Assembly (NCBI GenBank): GCA_017965425.1
Contig: JAGCPY010000086.1
Location: 1 to 64,000, forward strand
DNA: 64,000 nt
Direction: 5' to 3'
Origin: Bacteroidaceae bacterium
GTDB taxonomy: Bacteria > Bacteroidota > Bacteroidia > Bacteroidales > Bacteroidaceae
This document shows, one piece after another, positions 16,855-25,154 of this stretch; the stretch's first letter is position 1; every line of letters begins with the position of its first letter. Below the pieces are notes generated by a model, which was not told the DNA's origin, did not search any database, and was given only the letters and a program-made list of their open reading frames with translations. A program made the position numbers and the translations under genes.

Positions 16855-17463
16855 TTACCGACCGATGATAAGTTGATAGGAGTTGTAACTGACAGAGTAG
16901 CGGAAGAGAGAGCGTCCCCCTCCCTCGCTGATAACCATGCCCAGTTCATTGAGGTCGTAGATACGCTGGCACTTGGCACATTGAGCCCGAGCGCCAGAGA
17001 GGAGGTTGAGAGCACGGCTGACACTGAGGCCTTCATAGCAGTTGCTGCAGACCATGTCATAGCAAACCACCTGATTCGGGAAGCGGGAGGAAATCATGGA
17101 TGTGTGGCCAACGATGAAGCCGCCAACGCGTCCGAAGTTGAAATTCCCATAGTTCACTTCAGATGCCGTCAGATTGACTTGATGAGAAGTCTTGAGGTTC
17201 GTATAGGTGACGGTTGTTCCCTGCCTGACTGCCGTGCAGAACTCCCCCATCCCACCGAGGGCTGAATTGAGGACGGGGATATTGTTGGCGTTCTGGACGA
17301 CGAAACGAGCAGGCCAGGTATCATAAAGAGGTTCTGCCTTCGAACAGGAGAAGAAGAGGAGAGAAGAAATGAAAAGTGAAAAGTAAAAAATAAGACCCTC
17401 CCCCCTGGCCCTCCCTTTTAGGGAGGGGAGTAGAAAGTATTTGACTGGTAGTAATTTTTTCAC
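16855..17463 (-). CDS. Small lipoprotein of unknown function with two CxxC pairs
   Basis: I do not recognise a family. A hydrophobic stretch ends in LLFFSC, a good lipobox, so the mature protein would be anchored by that Cys. The mature part is about 150 residues, with CSNCYEG and CAKCQRIYDL forming two CxxC pairs (a possible zinc ribbon or Rieske-like centre), and ends YNSYQLIIGR. The start is unsure: the only in-frame candidate found is GTG at 17463, and the following residues (LLPSLKGRARGEG) are a translated copy of the CCCTCCC/GGGAGGG repeat. It lies between argH and upp. Confidence 0.7.
   Translation of the reverse strand: MKKLLPVKYFLLPSLKGRARGEGLIFYFSLFISSLLFFSCSKAEPLYDTWPARFVVQNANNIPVLNSALGGMGEFCTAVRQGTTVTYTNLKTSHQVNLTASEVNYGNFNFGRVGGFIVGHTSMISSRFPNQVVCYDMVCSNCYEGLSVSRALNLLSGARAQCAKCQRIYDLNELGMVISEGGGRSLFRYSVSYNSYQLIIGR
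17394..17430. repeat. CCCTCCC...GGGAGGG dispersed repeat, inside the lipoprotein 5' end
   Basis: On the minus strand CCCTCCCTAAAAGGGAGGG is followed by a G-rich tail ending GGGTCT. A diverged copy lies at 23331-23362 in the 5' end of the flippase gene. Both are translated as SLKGxxxGxG. Confidence 0.6.
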
Positions 17464-17502
17464 TTGCAGTAAAAAAGTGCATTCTGTTCATGAATGGTAT
17501 TT

Positions 17503-18867
17503 TCACCCCTCACAGCAAGGGAGTGTCTCTTCCCCTGCCATTCTTCTTTCTGCCTCTTCGACACGCTCGAAGGGGAAACCTTCAAGCAGGTGGTTCATGA
17601 GATCTGCGATGCGGTCGTTGCAGAGGTTGCCGATGCTACCGGGATGGGTGTGGTGCACTTCTTTAACGGGCGTGAACCGTCCTGCTTCGATATCGAGGCC
17701 TACCTGGCGATAGGCATCGCGGAAAGGAGTGCCATTGGCAGCCATGCGATTGACCTCCTCGACAGAGAACATGAGGTCGTAGCGCGAATCGTCGAGAATA
17801 TGTTCGTTCACGCGGATGCGCGAAATCATATAAGAGGTCATGCGCAGGCAGTCCTTGAGTTCATCAAAGGCTGGAAGGAAGACTTCCTTCAGGATTTGCA
17901 AGTCGCGGAAATAGCCGCTGGGCAGGTTGTTCATGATGAGCGTCACCTGCTGTGGCAGCGCCTGCAACTTGTTACACTTGGCCCGTGTCAGTTCGAAGAC
18001 ATCGGGGTTTTTCTTGTGTGGCATGATACTACTGCCGGTGGTGCATTCATCTGGTAGTTTCACGAAGGCGAAGTTCTGTGAGTTGAACAGGCAGGCATCG
18101 AAGGCCAGCTTGGCAATCGTGCCAGCGACAGAAGCGAGGGCGAAGCTGACGTTTCGCTCCATTTTGCCCCGTCCCATCTGTGCATAGACGACGTTGTAGT
18201 CCATCGAGTCGAAACCGAGGAGGTCTGTTGTCATCTGGCGGTCAAGCGGGAAGCTGGAGCCATAGCCAGCAGCAGATCCCAGCGGGTTGCGATTGACGAG
18301 ACGATAAGCCGCTTGAAGGAAAAGCATATCATCAGCCAGACTCTCGGCGTATGCCCCGAACCAAAGGCCGAAGCTGCTGGGCATGGCCACTTGCAGGTGG
18401 GTGTAGCCCGGCAAGAGGACATCCTTATGCGCTTCGCTCTGACGAAGGAGCTCGTCGAACAGCGTCTTTACCAACTCTACGACTTCACGGAGCTGGCGTC
18501 GCGTCCAGAGCTTGAGGTCGAGCAGCACCTGGTCATTGCGTGAACGTCCGCTATGAATCTTCTTTCCGATGTCGCCAAGACGTCGCGTGAGCAAGAGTTC
18601 CACTTCAGAATGCACATCTTCCACACCTTCTTCGATGCTGAATTTGCCTTTGTGAATGTCTTGTAAGATATTGCGCAATTCACGGTGAACTGCGGTCAGC
18701 TCATCGGCTGAGAGGAGTCCGATGGTCTGCAACATTTGTGTATGTGCCAGTGAACCGAGCACATCACTTTGAGCCAGATAGATATCCAGTTCTCGGTCTC
18801 GTCCGATGGTGAACCGTTCGATTTCATCGGTCGGGACAGTGTTCTTCTGCCAGAGTTTAGTAGCCAT
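17503..18867 (-). CDS. argH: Argininosuccinate lyase
   Basis: ArgH splits argininosuccinate into arginine and fumarate, the last arginine-synthesis step. The 454-residue protein has the fumarase-superfamily signature GSSIMPHKKNPD, HSGRSRNDQ, the TxxQ substrate loop GYTHLQVAMP and the DVEDVHSE-type region (EEGVEDVHSEVE). Its ATG overlaps the last 11 bp of the SRPBCC gene, so translation is probably coupled. Other arg genes are not in this window. Confidence 0.96.
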   Translation of the reverse strand: MATKLWQKNTVPTDEIERFTIGRDRELDIYLAQSDVLGSLAHTQMLQTIGLLSADELTAVHRELRNILQDIHKGKFSIEEGVEDVHSEVELLLTRRLGDIGKKIHSGRSRNDQVLLDLKLWTRRQLREVVELVKTLFDELLRQSEAHKDVLLPGYTHLQVAMPSSFGLWFGAYAESLADDMLFLQAAYRLVNRNPLGSAAGYGSSFPLDRQMTTDLLGFDSMDYNVVYAQMGRGKMERNVSFALASVAGTIAKLAFDACLFNSQNFAFVKLPDECTTGSSIMPHKKNPDVFELTRAKCNKLQALPQQVTLIMNNLPSGYFRDLQILKEVFLPAFDELKDCLRMTSYMISRIRVNEHILDDSRYDLMFSVEEVNRMAANGTPFRDAYRQVGLDIEAGRFTPVKEVHHTHPGSIGNLCNDRIADLMNHLLEGFPFERVEEAERRMAGEETLPCCEG

Positions 18868-19339
18868 AAGGAATCATTGCCAGCATATCTGCCAACTTTT
18901 CGACGCCTTCCTGCAGCGGCTTCTTGGCCATCTGCTTCATGAAGAAATTGAGTTCAGCGCCGATGGTGCACTTCATTTTGCTCTCGTATGGTGAGGTGGG
19001 CAGGATTTGAATCCAGAGATTAGCTTGTAGAGGAGCGCCTTCGACCAGGAACTTGATACACTTAGGCTCATCACGTTCAACAATGCGGAGCGTCACGTTT
19101 CCGACAGGTGAATGAGGGATGCTCACCGTGTCTGTGGTGAATTCCATCTGAGCAGCCAACTCCTGCATCTTTTCGAGTTTGTCTTCAGGCACTTGTCCAG
19201 ATGCCTTCAGTTGCTCAATGAATGCGGTGTCATTGACTCGCTCTTTGATGGTTGAAAGGTTATTGAGGTCGGAGAGCTTTTTGTACACCGCCGACTGTGG
19301 CGATTGCACTTGCTTGATGTTGCTTTCAAATTTAGTCAT
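18857..19339 (-). CDS. SRPBCC-like (START/polyketide cyclase-fold) protein
   Basis: The 160-residue protein starts MTKFESNIKQVQSPQSAVYK; the opening (Fxs....v..s.e.VY..Lsdl) and the long C-terminal helix (MKQMAKKPLQEGVEKLADML) are as in START-like hydrophobic-ligand-binding proteins of Bacteroidota. The ligand is unknown. Its end, PYGY followed by TAA, overlaps the argH start. It follows pyrE by 65 bp, an arrangement that suggests a pyrE-SRPBCC-argH operon. Confidence 0.8.
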   Translation of the reverse strand: MTKFESNIKQVQSPQSAVYKKLSDLNNLSTIKERVNDTAFIEQLKASGQVPEDKLEKMQELAAQMEFTTDTVSIPHSPVGNVTLRIVERDEPKCIKFLVEGAPLQANLWIQILPTSPYESKMKCTIGAELNFFMKQMAKKPLQEGVEKLADMLAMIPYGY

Positions 19340-19404
19340 ATATCCCAGCCTATTGCCTTAGTTTAAGGTTTAACGAATAAGGATGTAAAAAGAGGCGTGC
19401 ACAC

Positions 19405-20037
19405 TTATCCAATCCAATGCGCAGGATCACGCCGCCAGCTGTTGAGTAGTTCGATATCAGCTTCACAGATATATCCAATTCGGAGAGCTTCTTCGACGAC
19501 AGCCTCATAGTTGGTCAGCGTGACGAGCTGTACTTTAGCGTCTCGGAAAGCTTTCGTGGCGACATCGAATCCGTAGGTGTATGCCGCGACCATTCCGACG
19601 ACCTCGCATCCGTTGTTTCGGATGGCATCGACAGCTTTCAGGCTACTGCCCCCTGTGGAAATAAGGTCTTCCACGACGACGACCTTCATGCCAGGCTTGA
19701 GTTCCCCCTCGATGAGGTTCTCAAGTCCATGATCTTTGGGTTTGGAGCGCACATAGACAAAAGGTAATGCCAAAGTGTCAGCCACCAACGCCCCCTGGGC
19801 GATGGCTCCTGTTGCGACCCCCGCGATGGCTTCCACTTCAGGGAACCGCTCGAAGATAATGCGTGATATTTCTATTTTCACGAACGAGCGCAACTCAGGA
19901 TAAGAGAGCGTTTTTCGATTATCGCAATAGAAGGGTGATTTCCAGCCTGAAGCCCATGTGAAAGGGTTTGTGGGTTGTAACTTTATCGCTTTTACCTTTA
20001 GCAATTTGGATGCAAATATTTTCTCAAGTGTTTTCAT
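19405..20037 (-). CDS. pyrE: Orotate phosphoribosyltransferase
   Basis: PyrE joins orotate to PRPP giving OMP in pyrimidine synthesis. The 210-residue protein has the PRPP motif VVVVEDLISTGGS, the substrate stretch SPFYCDNRKTLSYP and the loop YVRSKPKDHGLENLIEG. It heads the run pyrE-SRPBCC-argH-lipoprotein-upp, so de novo and salvage pyrimidine enzymes are near each other. A -7 box is at 20100-20108. Confidence 0.95.
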   Translation of the reverse strand: MKTLEKIFASKLLKVKAIKLQPTNPFTWASGWKSPFYCDNRKTLSYPELRSFVKIEISRIIFERFPEVEAIAGVATGAIAQGALVADTLALPFVYVRSKPKDHGLENLIEGELKPGMKVVVVEDLISTGGSSLKAVDAIRNNGCEVVGMVAAYTYGFDVATKAFRDAKVQLVTLTNYEAVVEEALRIGYICEADIELLNSWRRDPAHWIG

Positions 20038-20099
20038 ATCTTATTTAATATTATTTGTTGTTTTCTCACTTATTTGAGATTCCGTTTCGTGTTTCGGGT

Positions 20100-20108
20100 G
20101 CAAAGATA
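20100..20108 (-). promoter_or_regulatory. pyrE -7 element
   Basis: TATCTTTGC on the minus strand, giving a leader of about 55 nt. A matching -33 box is weak. Confidence 0.55.
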
Positions 20109-20109
20109 G

Positions 20110-20752
20110 ATATTATTTGGGAGATAATCATTGAATCTGGATAAAAAAAGGTAGAAAAGGCTTTGAAAAGCATTAAAATCGGTGTTCAAGAAGGTTACAC
20201 TCCTGCCTTCAAGACATGAAAGCCCCCATTGTTTCGTCTCTTCAAAGCCATCATTTCTTGTTTCACTTGAAGACCGTATGCCCGTCTTACGTTGCACCTA
20301 TGTGGACCTCTTCACATCATAGGGAATTGCTGATAACATTACGAAGTCTGACAGCTGACAACCTAAAGACAGTTCTAAAGAGGCCGCCTTTTTCACGTTC
20401 TTCCATCCTCATCGAACCATTATTCCGTCATGAGGGAAGTGGAGGCTAAAAGCTTGCTTTTTCGATTTGCCTGATGTCAAATCGGCGTGAGCGACGTCGG
20501 GAAATCCCTTTTGCTGCCGACGTGGGCCAGCGGAAGGCCGTGAAAAATGTCAAAATTTTTTCTTTTCCCATTCGTTCTTGGTTCTCAGAGATTCACGGAG
20601 CGACCTCGGAGGGACCTCGGAGGGACTACGGAGAGAAATCCCTACCCATCTCTACCGTTTGTCAAAATTTATTACTATTGTGCTAAGCTCTGTTCATTAG
20701 CAAGCCTTGCGTCATTCGCATCAGACCAAACAGAAGCCGAAAGAAGGCTTAC
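20110..20752. other. Gene-free spacer with a short tandem repeat
   Basis: No convincing gene in either strand; the short frames lack ribosome sites and family features. At 20603-20635 there are three 11-bp units of the form ACCTCGGAGGG (two identical, the third diverged). The rest shows nothing I can name. Confidence 0.6.
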
Positions 20753-21607
20753 TTAACATTTGCTCCTGTTGGAATCGCATCGAAGGACGTATAAGGGGAT
20801 TTGTCCTAACTTAGCAGCCATTTCAGAGAAGGTGCTTTCGGCGGAGCCATAGATTTTGGATGTTCGTGAAAGGGTGTACATTTCGACAAGTGCATCCTGA
20901 ATGCCTTTATCATTATCTCGTGTGGCGGGCTGAGTTGAGGTGATGATTCGCTGTGTGCCATATCGCTGCCGCATTTGTTGTTTTGTTGCCTGGTCGTCGG
21001 TTGCGAGATAGATGAGCGTATCTGGCTGTTCCTGGAGCAGACGGTCGAGCGTGTCGAAGAAGAGCTGTATGGGGCTCTGGAGGATGCTTTGCTGATTGTC
21101 TGTCCTGCGGATGTGTACTCCAATGGTTGAGGCGGTGAATCTGGCGGTTTGTTGGTCGATTTGTTGTTGTAGAGCGGGAAGGGGCTGGAAGAGTTGAGCG
21201 AGCAGGGCATCGTCCCATGAGCAGAAATCGCGATAGGCAGTCATGAATGCATTTCCTTGTCGGAACCAGGCCTCATAGTCAAAGCCGTCTTTGTTGAGAT
21301 AGTAGATTTGTGGTGCGAGGATAATATGACGGTAGAGCAGTTTTTGTGCGAGTCGTGGCATCCATAGGTTGCTGAGCCGTGCTCGTGTATAGATTATTTT
21401 CTCGAGTCCTTGTGCGTCTCGGAGTTGGAAGGGGAGTGGGGTTTGGAGTGGCAGGAAGAGCTGATCGAAACGACATGGCATTCCCCACTGTGGCAACCAG
21501 AGGACTCGCAGTGGCTGTTGGATTTTGAGGGCTAAGGTGTATGCAGCAGCAGCGACTCTCATGCGATTGCCGAGGCCTCCTTCGAGTATAATGGTGTTTG
21601 TCTTCAT
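20753..21607 (-). CDS. Glycosyltransferase, fucosyltransferase-like (GT11/NodZ type)
   Basis: The 284-residue protein starts MKTNTIILEGGLGNRMRVAA, the nucleotide-sugar loop seen at the start of alpha-1,2/alpha-1,6-fucosyltransferases, and has GVHIRRTDN (HxRRxD), the GDP-fucose-binding motif of that superfamily. A later SESTFSEMAAKLG segment also fits. Donor and acceptor cannot be stated. A longer frame starts at 21697, but its first 30 residues are read from the 56-bp repeat array, so the ATG at 21607 is preferred. It is downstream of a flippase, implying surface polysaccharide assembly. Confidence 0.75.
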   Translation of the reverse strand: MKTNTIILEGGLGNRMRVAAAAYTLALKIQQPLRVLWLPQWGMPCRFDQLFLPLQTPLPFQLRDAQGLEKIIYTRARLSNLWMPRLAQKLLYRHIILAPQIYYLNKDGFDYEAWFRQGNAFMTAYRDFCSWDDALLAQLFQPLPALQQQIDQQTARFTASTIGVHIRRTDNQQSILQSPIQLFFDTLDRLLQEQPDTLIYLATDDQATKQQMRQRYGTQRIITSTQPATRDNDKGIQDALVEMYTLSRTSKIYGSAESTFSEMAAKLGQIPLYVLRCDSNRSKC

Positions 21608-21654
21608 TTGTGAGTTGAATTTTAAGGATGAACGATGAAGAATGTTTTTGGGGG

Positions 21655-21822
21655 CATCATTGCCTGTCATCTCTTGCGGGAAAACCGCATGGCACACTAT
21701 GTTTTTTTGGCATCATTGCCTGTCATCTCTTGCGGGAAAACCGCAAGACACACTATGTTTTTTCGGCTTCATTGCCTGTCATCTCTTGCGGGGAAACCGC
21801 AAGACACACTATGTTTTTGAAG
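21655..21822. repeat. Three tandem 56-bp hairpin repeats
   Basis: Units start at 21655, 21711 and 21767 (period 56). Each has CATCATTGCCTGTCATC or CTTCATTGCC..., then the hairpin TCTTGCGG-GGAAA/GAAAA-CCGCAAGA, then CACACTATG and a T run. A fourth, single copy is at 29305-29360. The third unit and the 29305 copy also share the following TTTGAAGGTARATYTRCTC flank. The period is not a multiple of three, so all plus-strand frames stay open by chance. Confidence 0.85.
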
Positions 21823-21832
21823 GTAGATTTAC

Positions 21833-23398
21833 TCAGGAATGGGCTTTAGAGAGGTATTGTAGGCTTTCGCGGAGTATCTTGGCTTTTACAGCCCATAAAG
21901 TGCCTAGATATAGAATGGCTGCGAGGAGGATTCGCAGAGAAAGGCGAAGGAAGGAGATGTTCATTGTATGTGTGAGCCACCAGGCGATGACGATGACGCC
22001 GAGTGCAAAGATGAAGAAGGGCAGGATGTCGATGAGGGCCTGTTGCCAAGTGAGTCCTATGAGGCGTTTTGCGCAGCCTTGCCAGACGAGCAGCCAAGCG
22101 ATGTTGAGGAGGACATAGAAGAGTACGATGGTGGTGAGGTTGTAACCGATGGCGTGGAGGGTGATGATGCCTCCCCAAACGAAGATGCAGTTGAGGAGTC
22201 CGATGGTCATATTGATGGTTGATTGTCCACGGGCGATGACGAGATTGGAGTAGAGTGTAACGACCGGTGAGAAGGCACCATAGATGCAGAGTAAGGAGAG
22301 CAGCTGTGCGGAGGCGTGCCATTTCTCGCCTACGAGGAGGACGATGAAGTCTTCGGCAATGAGGGCGAGTCCTAAGAGTGAGGGGAAGGAGACAAAGCAG
22401 GTGAAACGAAGGAGTTTGCGGAACGCTTTAATCAATTCAAAATTCACAATGCATAATTCACCATTAGACTGTGCTTGTTTGCTTGCGGAAGGTGATTGTG
22501 AATTGTGCAGATTGCTTTCCCTGAGTACGGGCTGTGCGACTGCTTGCACCATGCCTCCGATGGTGGCGATGGCTCTGTCGTCCCACTTGCGTGCATTGTC
22601 ATAAATTCCGGCGACGTGTCCTCCCGGGAAGAAGCGGTTGAGGAGTACGCCGAAGGCGTTGTTGTTGAATTGGAACGCGAGGCTGTTGACGAGGAGTTTG
22701 GATGAGAAACCAAACATTTGCCATGCAGGACGAAGATTGATGTGGAGTGTAGGTCTCCAGGGTGAGAAATACCAAGCAAAGGCAGTGACGGAGGCGACAT
22801 AGAGGAGGCTCTGAGTGACCAATCCCCAATATGCCAGTCCTGCTTTGGCGAGACAGACACCAGCCATGCCAGAAAGTGTGATGGAGGCCATCTGCATGAT
22901 GCCAGTTTGCTTGACCATGAGGTGCCCGAAAAGATAAGCCCGCTGGGCAGTGCCAAAGCTTGAAAAGACAAAGCTGAGGAAAGCGAAGCGCCCTAAGGGG
23001 CAGAGGACGGGGTCGTGGTAGAAGTCGGCAATGAGTGGTGCAGCAAGGAAGAGGACGACGTAGAGAAAGAGTCCAACAATGACGTTGAACCAGAAAACGG
23101 CATTGTACTCCTCATGTGTCGGCTCGTGTTTGTTGGCCAATGCCGCGGTGAAACCACTTTCCTGCAACACGCTGGCAATATTGGAAAAAATGACCAACGC
23201 GGCCACCTTGCCTGCGTCTTGGGGATTGATGATGTTAAGTATCCACACGCCGAAGGCGGCCTGCAAGAGCTGGACCATCCCATTGCTGAAACCTCCCCAC
23301 AAGAGCCCTTGAGCGGTTCGTTGTTTGAGAGACCCGTCCCCAGTCTTCCCTTTGAGGGAGGGATCGGAATGTGTTTGAGAGGGTGGTGCCTGTTTCAA
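21833..23398 (-). CDS. Polysaccharide flippase (Wzx/MATE-like)
   Basis: The 521-residue membrane protein has about 12-14 hydrophobic helices and the N-terminal [19 protein letters not shown] typical of Bacteroidota oligosaccharide flippases, which move lipid-linked glycans across the inner membrane. The start appears to be TTG at 23398, overlapping the gltX stop as TTGA. Two stretches look foreign: residues about 8-22 translate a CCCTCCC/GGGAGGG repeat, and residues about 295-323 translate an AATTCACAATG-type repeat between predicted helices. Both keep the frame. It is followed by the fucosyltransferase-like gene. Confidence 0.83.
   Translation of the reverse strand: MKQAPPSQTHSDPSLKGKTGDGSLKQRTAQGLLWGGFSNGMVQLLQAAFGVWILNIINPQDAGKVAALVIFSNIASVLQESGFTAALANKHEPTHEEYNAVFWFNVIVGLFLYVVLFLAAPLIADFYHDPVLCPLGRFAFLSFVFSSFGTAQRAYLFGHLMVKQTGIMQMASITLSGMAGVCLAKAGLAYWGLVTQSLLYVASVTAFAWYFSPWRPTLHINLRPAWQMFGFSSKLLVNSLAFQFNNNAFGVLLNRFFPGGHVAGIYDNARKWDDRAIATIGGMVQAVAQPVLRESNLHNSQSPSASKQAQSNGELCIVNFELIKAFRKLLRFTCFVSFPSLLGLALIAEDFIVLLVGEKWHASAQLLSLLCIYGAFSPVVTLYSNLVIARGQSTINMTIGLLNCIFVWGGIITLHAIGYNLTTIVLFYVLLNIAWLLVWQGCAKRLIGLTWQQALIDILPFFIFALGVIVIAWWLTHTMNISFLRLSLRILLAAILYLGTLWAVKAKILRESLQYLSKAHS
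22428..22515. repeat. AATTCACAATGCATAATTC-type repeat inside the flippase gene
   Basis: A left arm (about 22436-22464) of AATTCACAATGCATAATTC type and a right arm GTGATTGTGAATTGTGC (about 22492-22508) make an imperfect inverted repeat within the coding frame. Composition and wording differ from the flanking membrane-helix codons. Confidence 0.6.
23331..23362. repeat. CCCTCCC...GGGA dispersed repeat, inside the flippase 5' end
   Basis: Diverged copy of the element at 17394-17430; minus strand CCCTCCCTCAAAGGGAAG followed by a G-rich tail ending GGGTCT. Confidence 0.6.
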
Positions 23399-24945
23399 TT
23401 CTGAGGAAGTGTGGCTATGGCATAATCCATTCTGCGCAGGACCTCGTCTTTACCAAGGAAGGCGGCAAGGCCGTACATGTCGGGGCCTTGACCTTCGCCG
23501 ACGAGACAGACTCGCCAGGCGTTCCAGGGTTTGATACCTGTCTGCTCCACCCACGGGTCAACAATGGCTTTCTGCCCCTCAACACTAAAGTCTTCAACGG
23601 TAGCCAGAACATCTCGCAATTGCTTCATCTCAGAGGCTGTTTCCGGTTTCCAGTTCTTTTTGATAAACTTATCTTCCTTGTTGAAGGTTTTCGGGGCGAC
23701 AAAGAAGAAACGGCAAAGAGGCCAGAGGTCTTGCACAAAGGAAACATTACGTTTTTTAGGACCATCCTTTGTCTGATATTCAATGACCTTGGACTTCATC
23801 ATGCCCACCACTTCTGCGGCTCGTTTCTCGGTTGTTTCTATGCCTTGTTCGGCCAACAACTTCACGAAAGCGGGTGCCCACTGGTCATCACTCAGTTTCA
23901 AAAGGTATTCACGATTGAACCATTGCCCTTTCACGTAATCAAAACGTGCTCCGTTCTTAGAGCATTTCTCGAGGTTGAATTTCTTCACCATTTCATCCAG
24001 TGACATGATTTCCTGATCGTCGCCTGGGTTCCAACCCAACAAAGCGAGGAAATTGATCACTGCTTCGGGAAGATATCCGCTTTCGCGATATCCACTGCTG
24101 ACTTCTCCCGTTTCAGGATTGTGCCATTCGAGAGGGAAGACGGGGAATCCGAGTCGGTCGCCATCACGTTTACTGAGCTTGCCCTTGCCGTCGGGCTTCA
24201 GGAGCAGAGGCAGATGTGCAAAGCGGGGCATCGAATCCTGCCAGCCGAAAGCACGATATAGCAGTACATGGAGCGGAGCAGATGGCAACCATTCTTCGCC
24301 TCGGATGACATGGGTGATTTCCATCAGATGGTCATCTACGATATTAGCGAGATGGTAGGTCGGAAGTCCATCAGCACTTTTCCACAGCACCTTGTCGTCA
24401 AGGATGGAGCTGTTGATACACACATCGCCACGTATGATGTCATCGACATGCACATCCTCCCCTGGCTCAATGAGGAAACGAACGACGTATGGATGACCTT
24501 CGGCTATCAAATGGTCAGTCTCTTCTTGGCCTAGGGTCAAAGAATTGCGCATCTGACCCCGTGTAGAGGCATCATATTGAAAATTAGCTACCGCTTCACG
24601 CTTGGCCGTCAGTTCCTCGGACGTGTCAAAAGCGATATATGCACGTCCTGCATCCAAGAGCTGTTGCACATATTTCTTGTAGATTTCCTTGCGCTCGCTT
24701 TGGCGGTAGGGGCCGTAGTCGCCGCCGAAGCTGACACCTTCGTCGAACTGGATTCCCAGCCAGCGAAAGGATTCAAGGATGTATTCCTCTGCCCCTGGCA
24801 CGAACCGAGTAGAGTCCGTATCTTCTATTCGGAAGATGAGTTGTCCACCATGTTGGCGGGCAAAAAGATAATTATAAAGAGCCGTGCGGACTCCACCAAT
24901 ATGCAGTGGACCTGTAGGGGAAGGTGCAAAACGAACGCGAACCAT
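23395..24945 (-). CDS. gltX: Glutamyl-tRNA synthetase
   Basis: This 516-residue class I synthetase charges tRNA-Glu. It starts [20 protein letters not shown], with HIGG as the HIGH motif, and has KLSKRDGD as the KMSKS motif; the C-terminal anticodon-binding helices are complete. An open frame extends upstream to 25029, but its extra 28 residues cover the promoter (TACCTTTGC at 24988-24996), so the ATG at 24945 is correct. Its TGA stop overlaps the flippase start, suggesting read-on transcription into the polysaccharide genes. Confidence 0.96.
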   Translation of the reverse strand: MVRVRFAPSPTGPLHIGGVRTALYNYLFARQHGGQLIFRIEDTDSTRFVPGAEEYILESFRWLGIQFDEGVSFGGDYGPYRQSERKEIYKKYVQQLLDAGRAYIAFDTSEELTAKREAVANFQYDASTRGQMRNSLTLGQEETDHLIAEGHPYVVRFLIEPGEDVHVDDIIRGDVCINSSILDDKVLWKSADGLPTYHLANIVDDHLMEITHVIRGEEWLPSAPLHVLLYRAFGWQDSMPRFAHLPLLLKPDGKGKLSKRDGDRLGFPVFPLEWHNPETGEVSSGYRESGYLPEAVINFLALLGWNPGDDQEIMSLDEMVKKFNLEKCSKNGARFDYVKGQWFNREYLLKLSDDQWAPAFVKLLAEQGIETTEKRAAEVVGMMKSKVIEYQTKDGPKKRNVSFVQDLWPLCRFFFVAPKTFNKEDKFIKKNWKPETASEMKQLRDVLATVEDFSVEGQKAIVDPWVEQTGIKPWNAWRVCLVGEGQGPDMYGLAAFLGKDEVLRRMDYAIATLPQN

Positions 24946-24987
24946 AGTTGTTGATGAAAAAAGATTGATGAATGATATATTTTGTGT

Positions 24988-24996
24988 GCAAAGGTA
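24988..24996 (-). promoter_or_regulatory. gltX -7 element
   Basis: TACCTTTGC on the minus strand, 42 bp before the gltX ATG. Confidence 0.6.
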
Positions 24997-25154
24997 GCAA
25001 TAAAACCACATACTAACACAGAAAATCACTTATTAAATCATCAAAAACAACCTTCAAGAAGAAAAAAACGAGCATTTCCGTAAGTATTTGTCGCCAAATA
25101 ACTATTTTTGTCACCGAATCAAACAGATTATCCACGTTCAAACATCCTTTACTC

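Noticed and set aside
20110-20752. Small RNA or riboswitch upstream of pyrE
   Set aside because: No conserved riboswitch core or clear promoter-terminator pair could be drawn in the region.
21655-21822. CRISPR array
   Set aside because: Three units are contiguous with no unique spacers and a fourth stands alone elsewhere; no cas genes are in the window.
21628-22118. Plus-strand frames over the 56-bp array (for example 21628-21849)
   Set aside because: They repeat the same peptide in shifted frames because the unit is 56 bp; no ribosome site, and hairpins fill the region.
23395-25029. Longer GltX start at 25029
   Set aside because: The extension crosses the -7 box and has no family match; [12 protein letters not shown] is the standard start.
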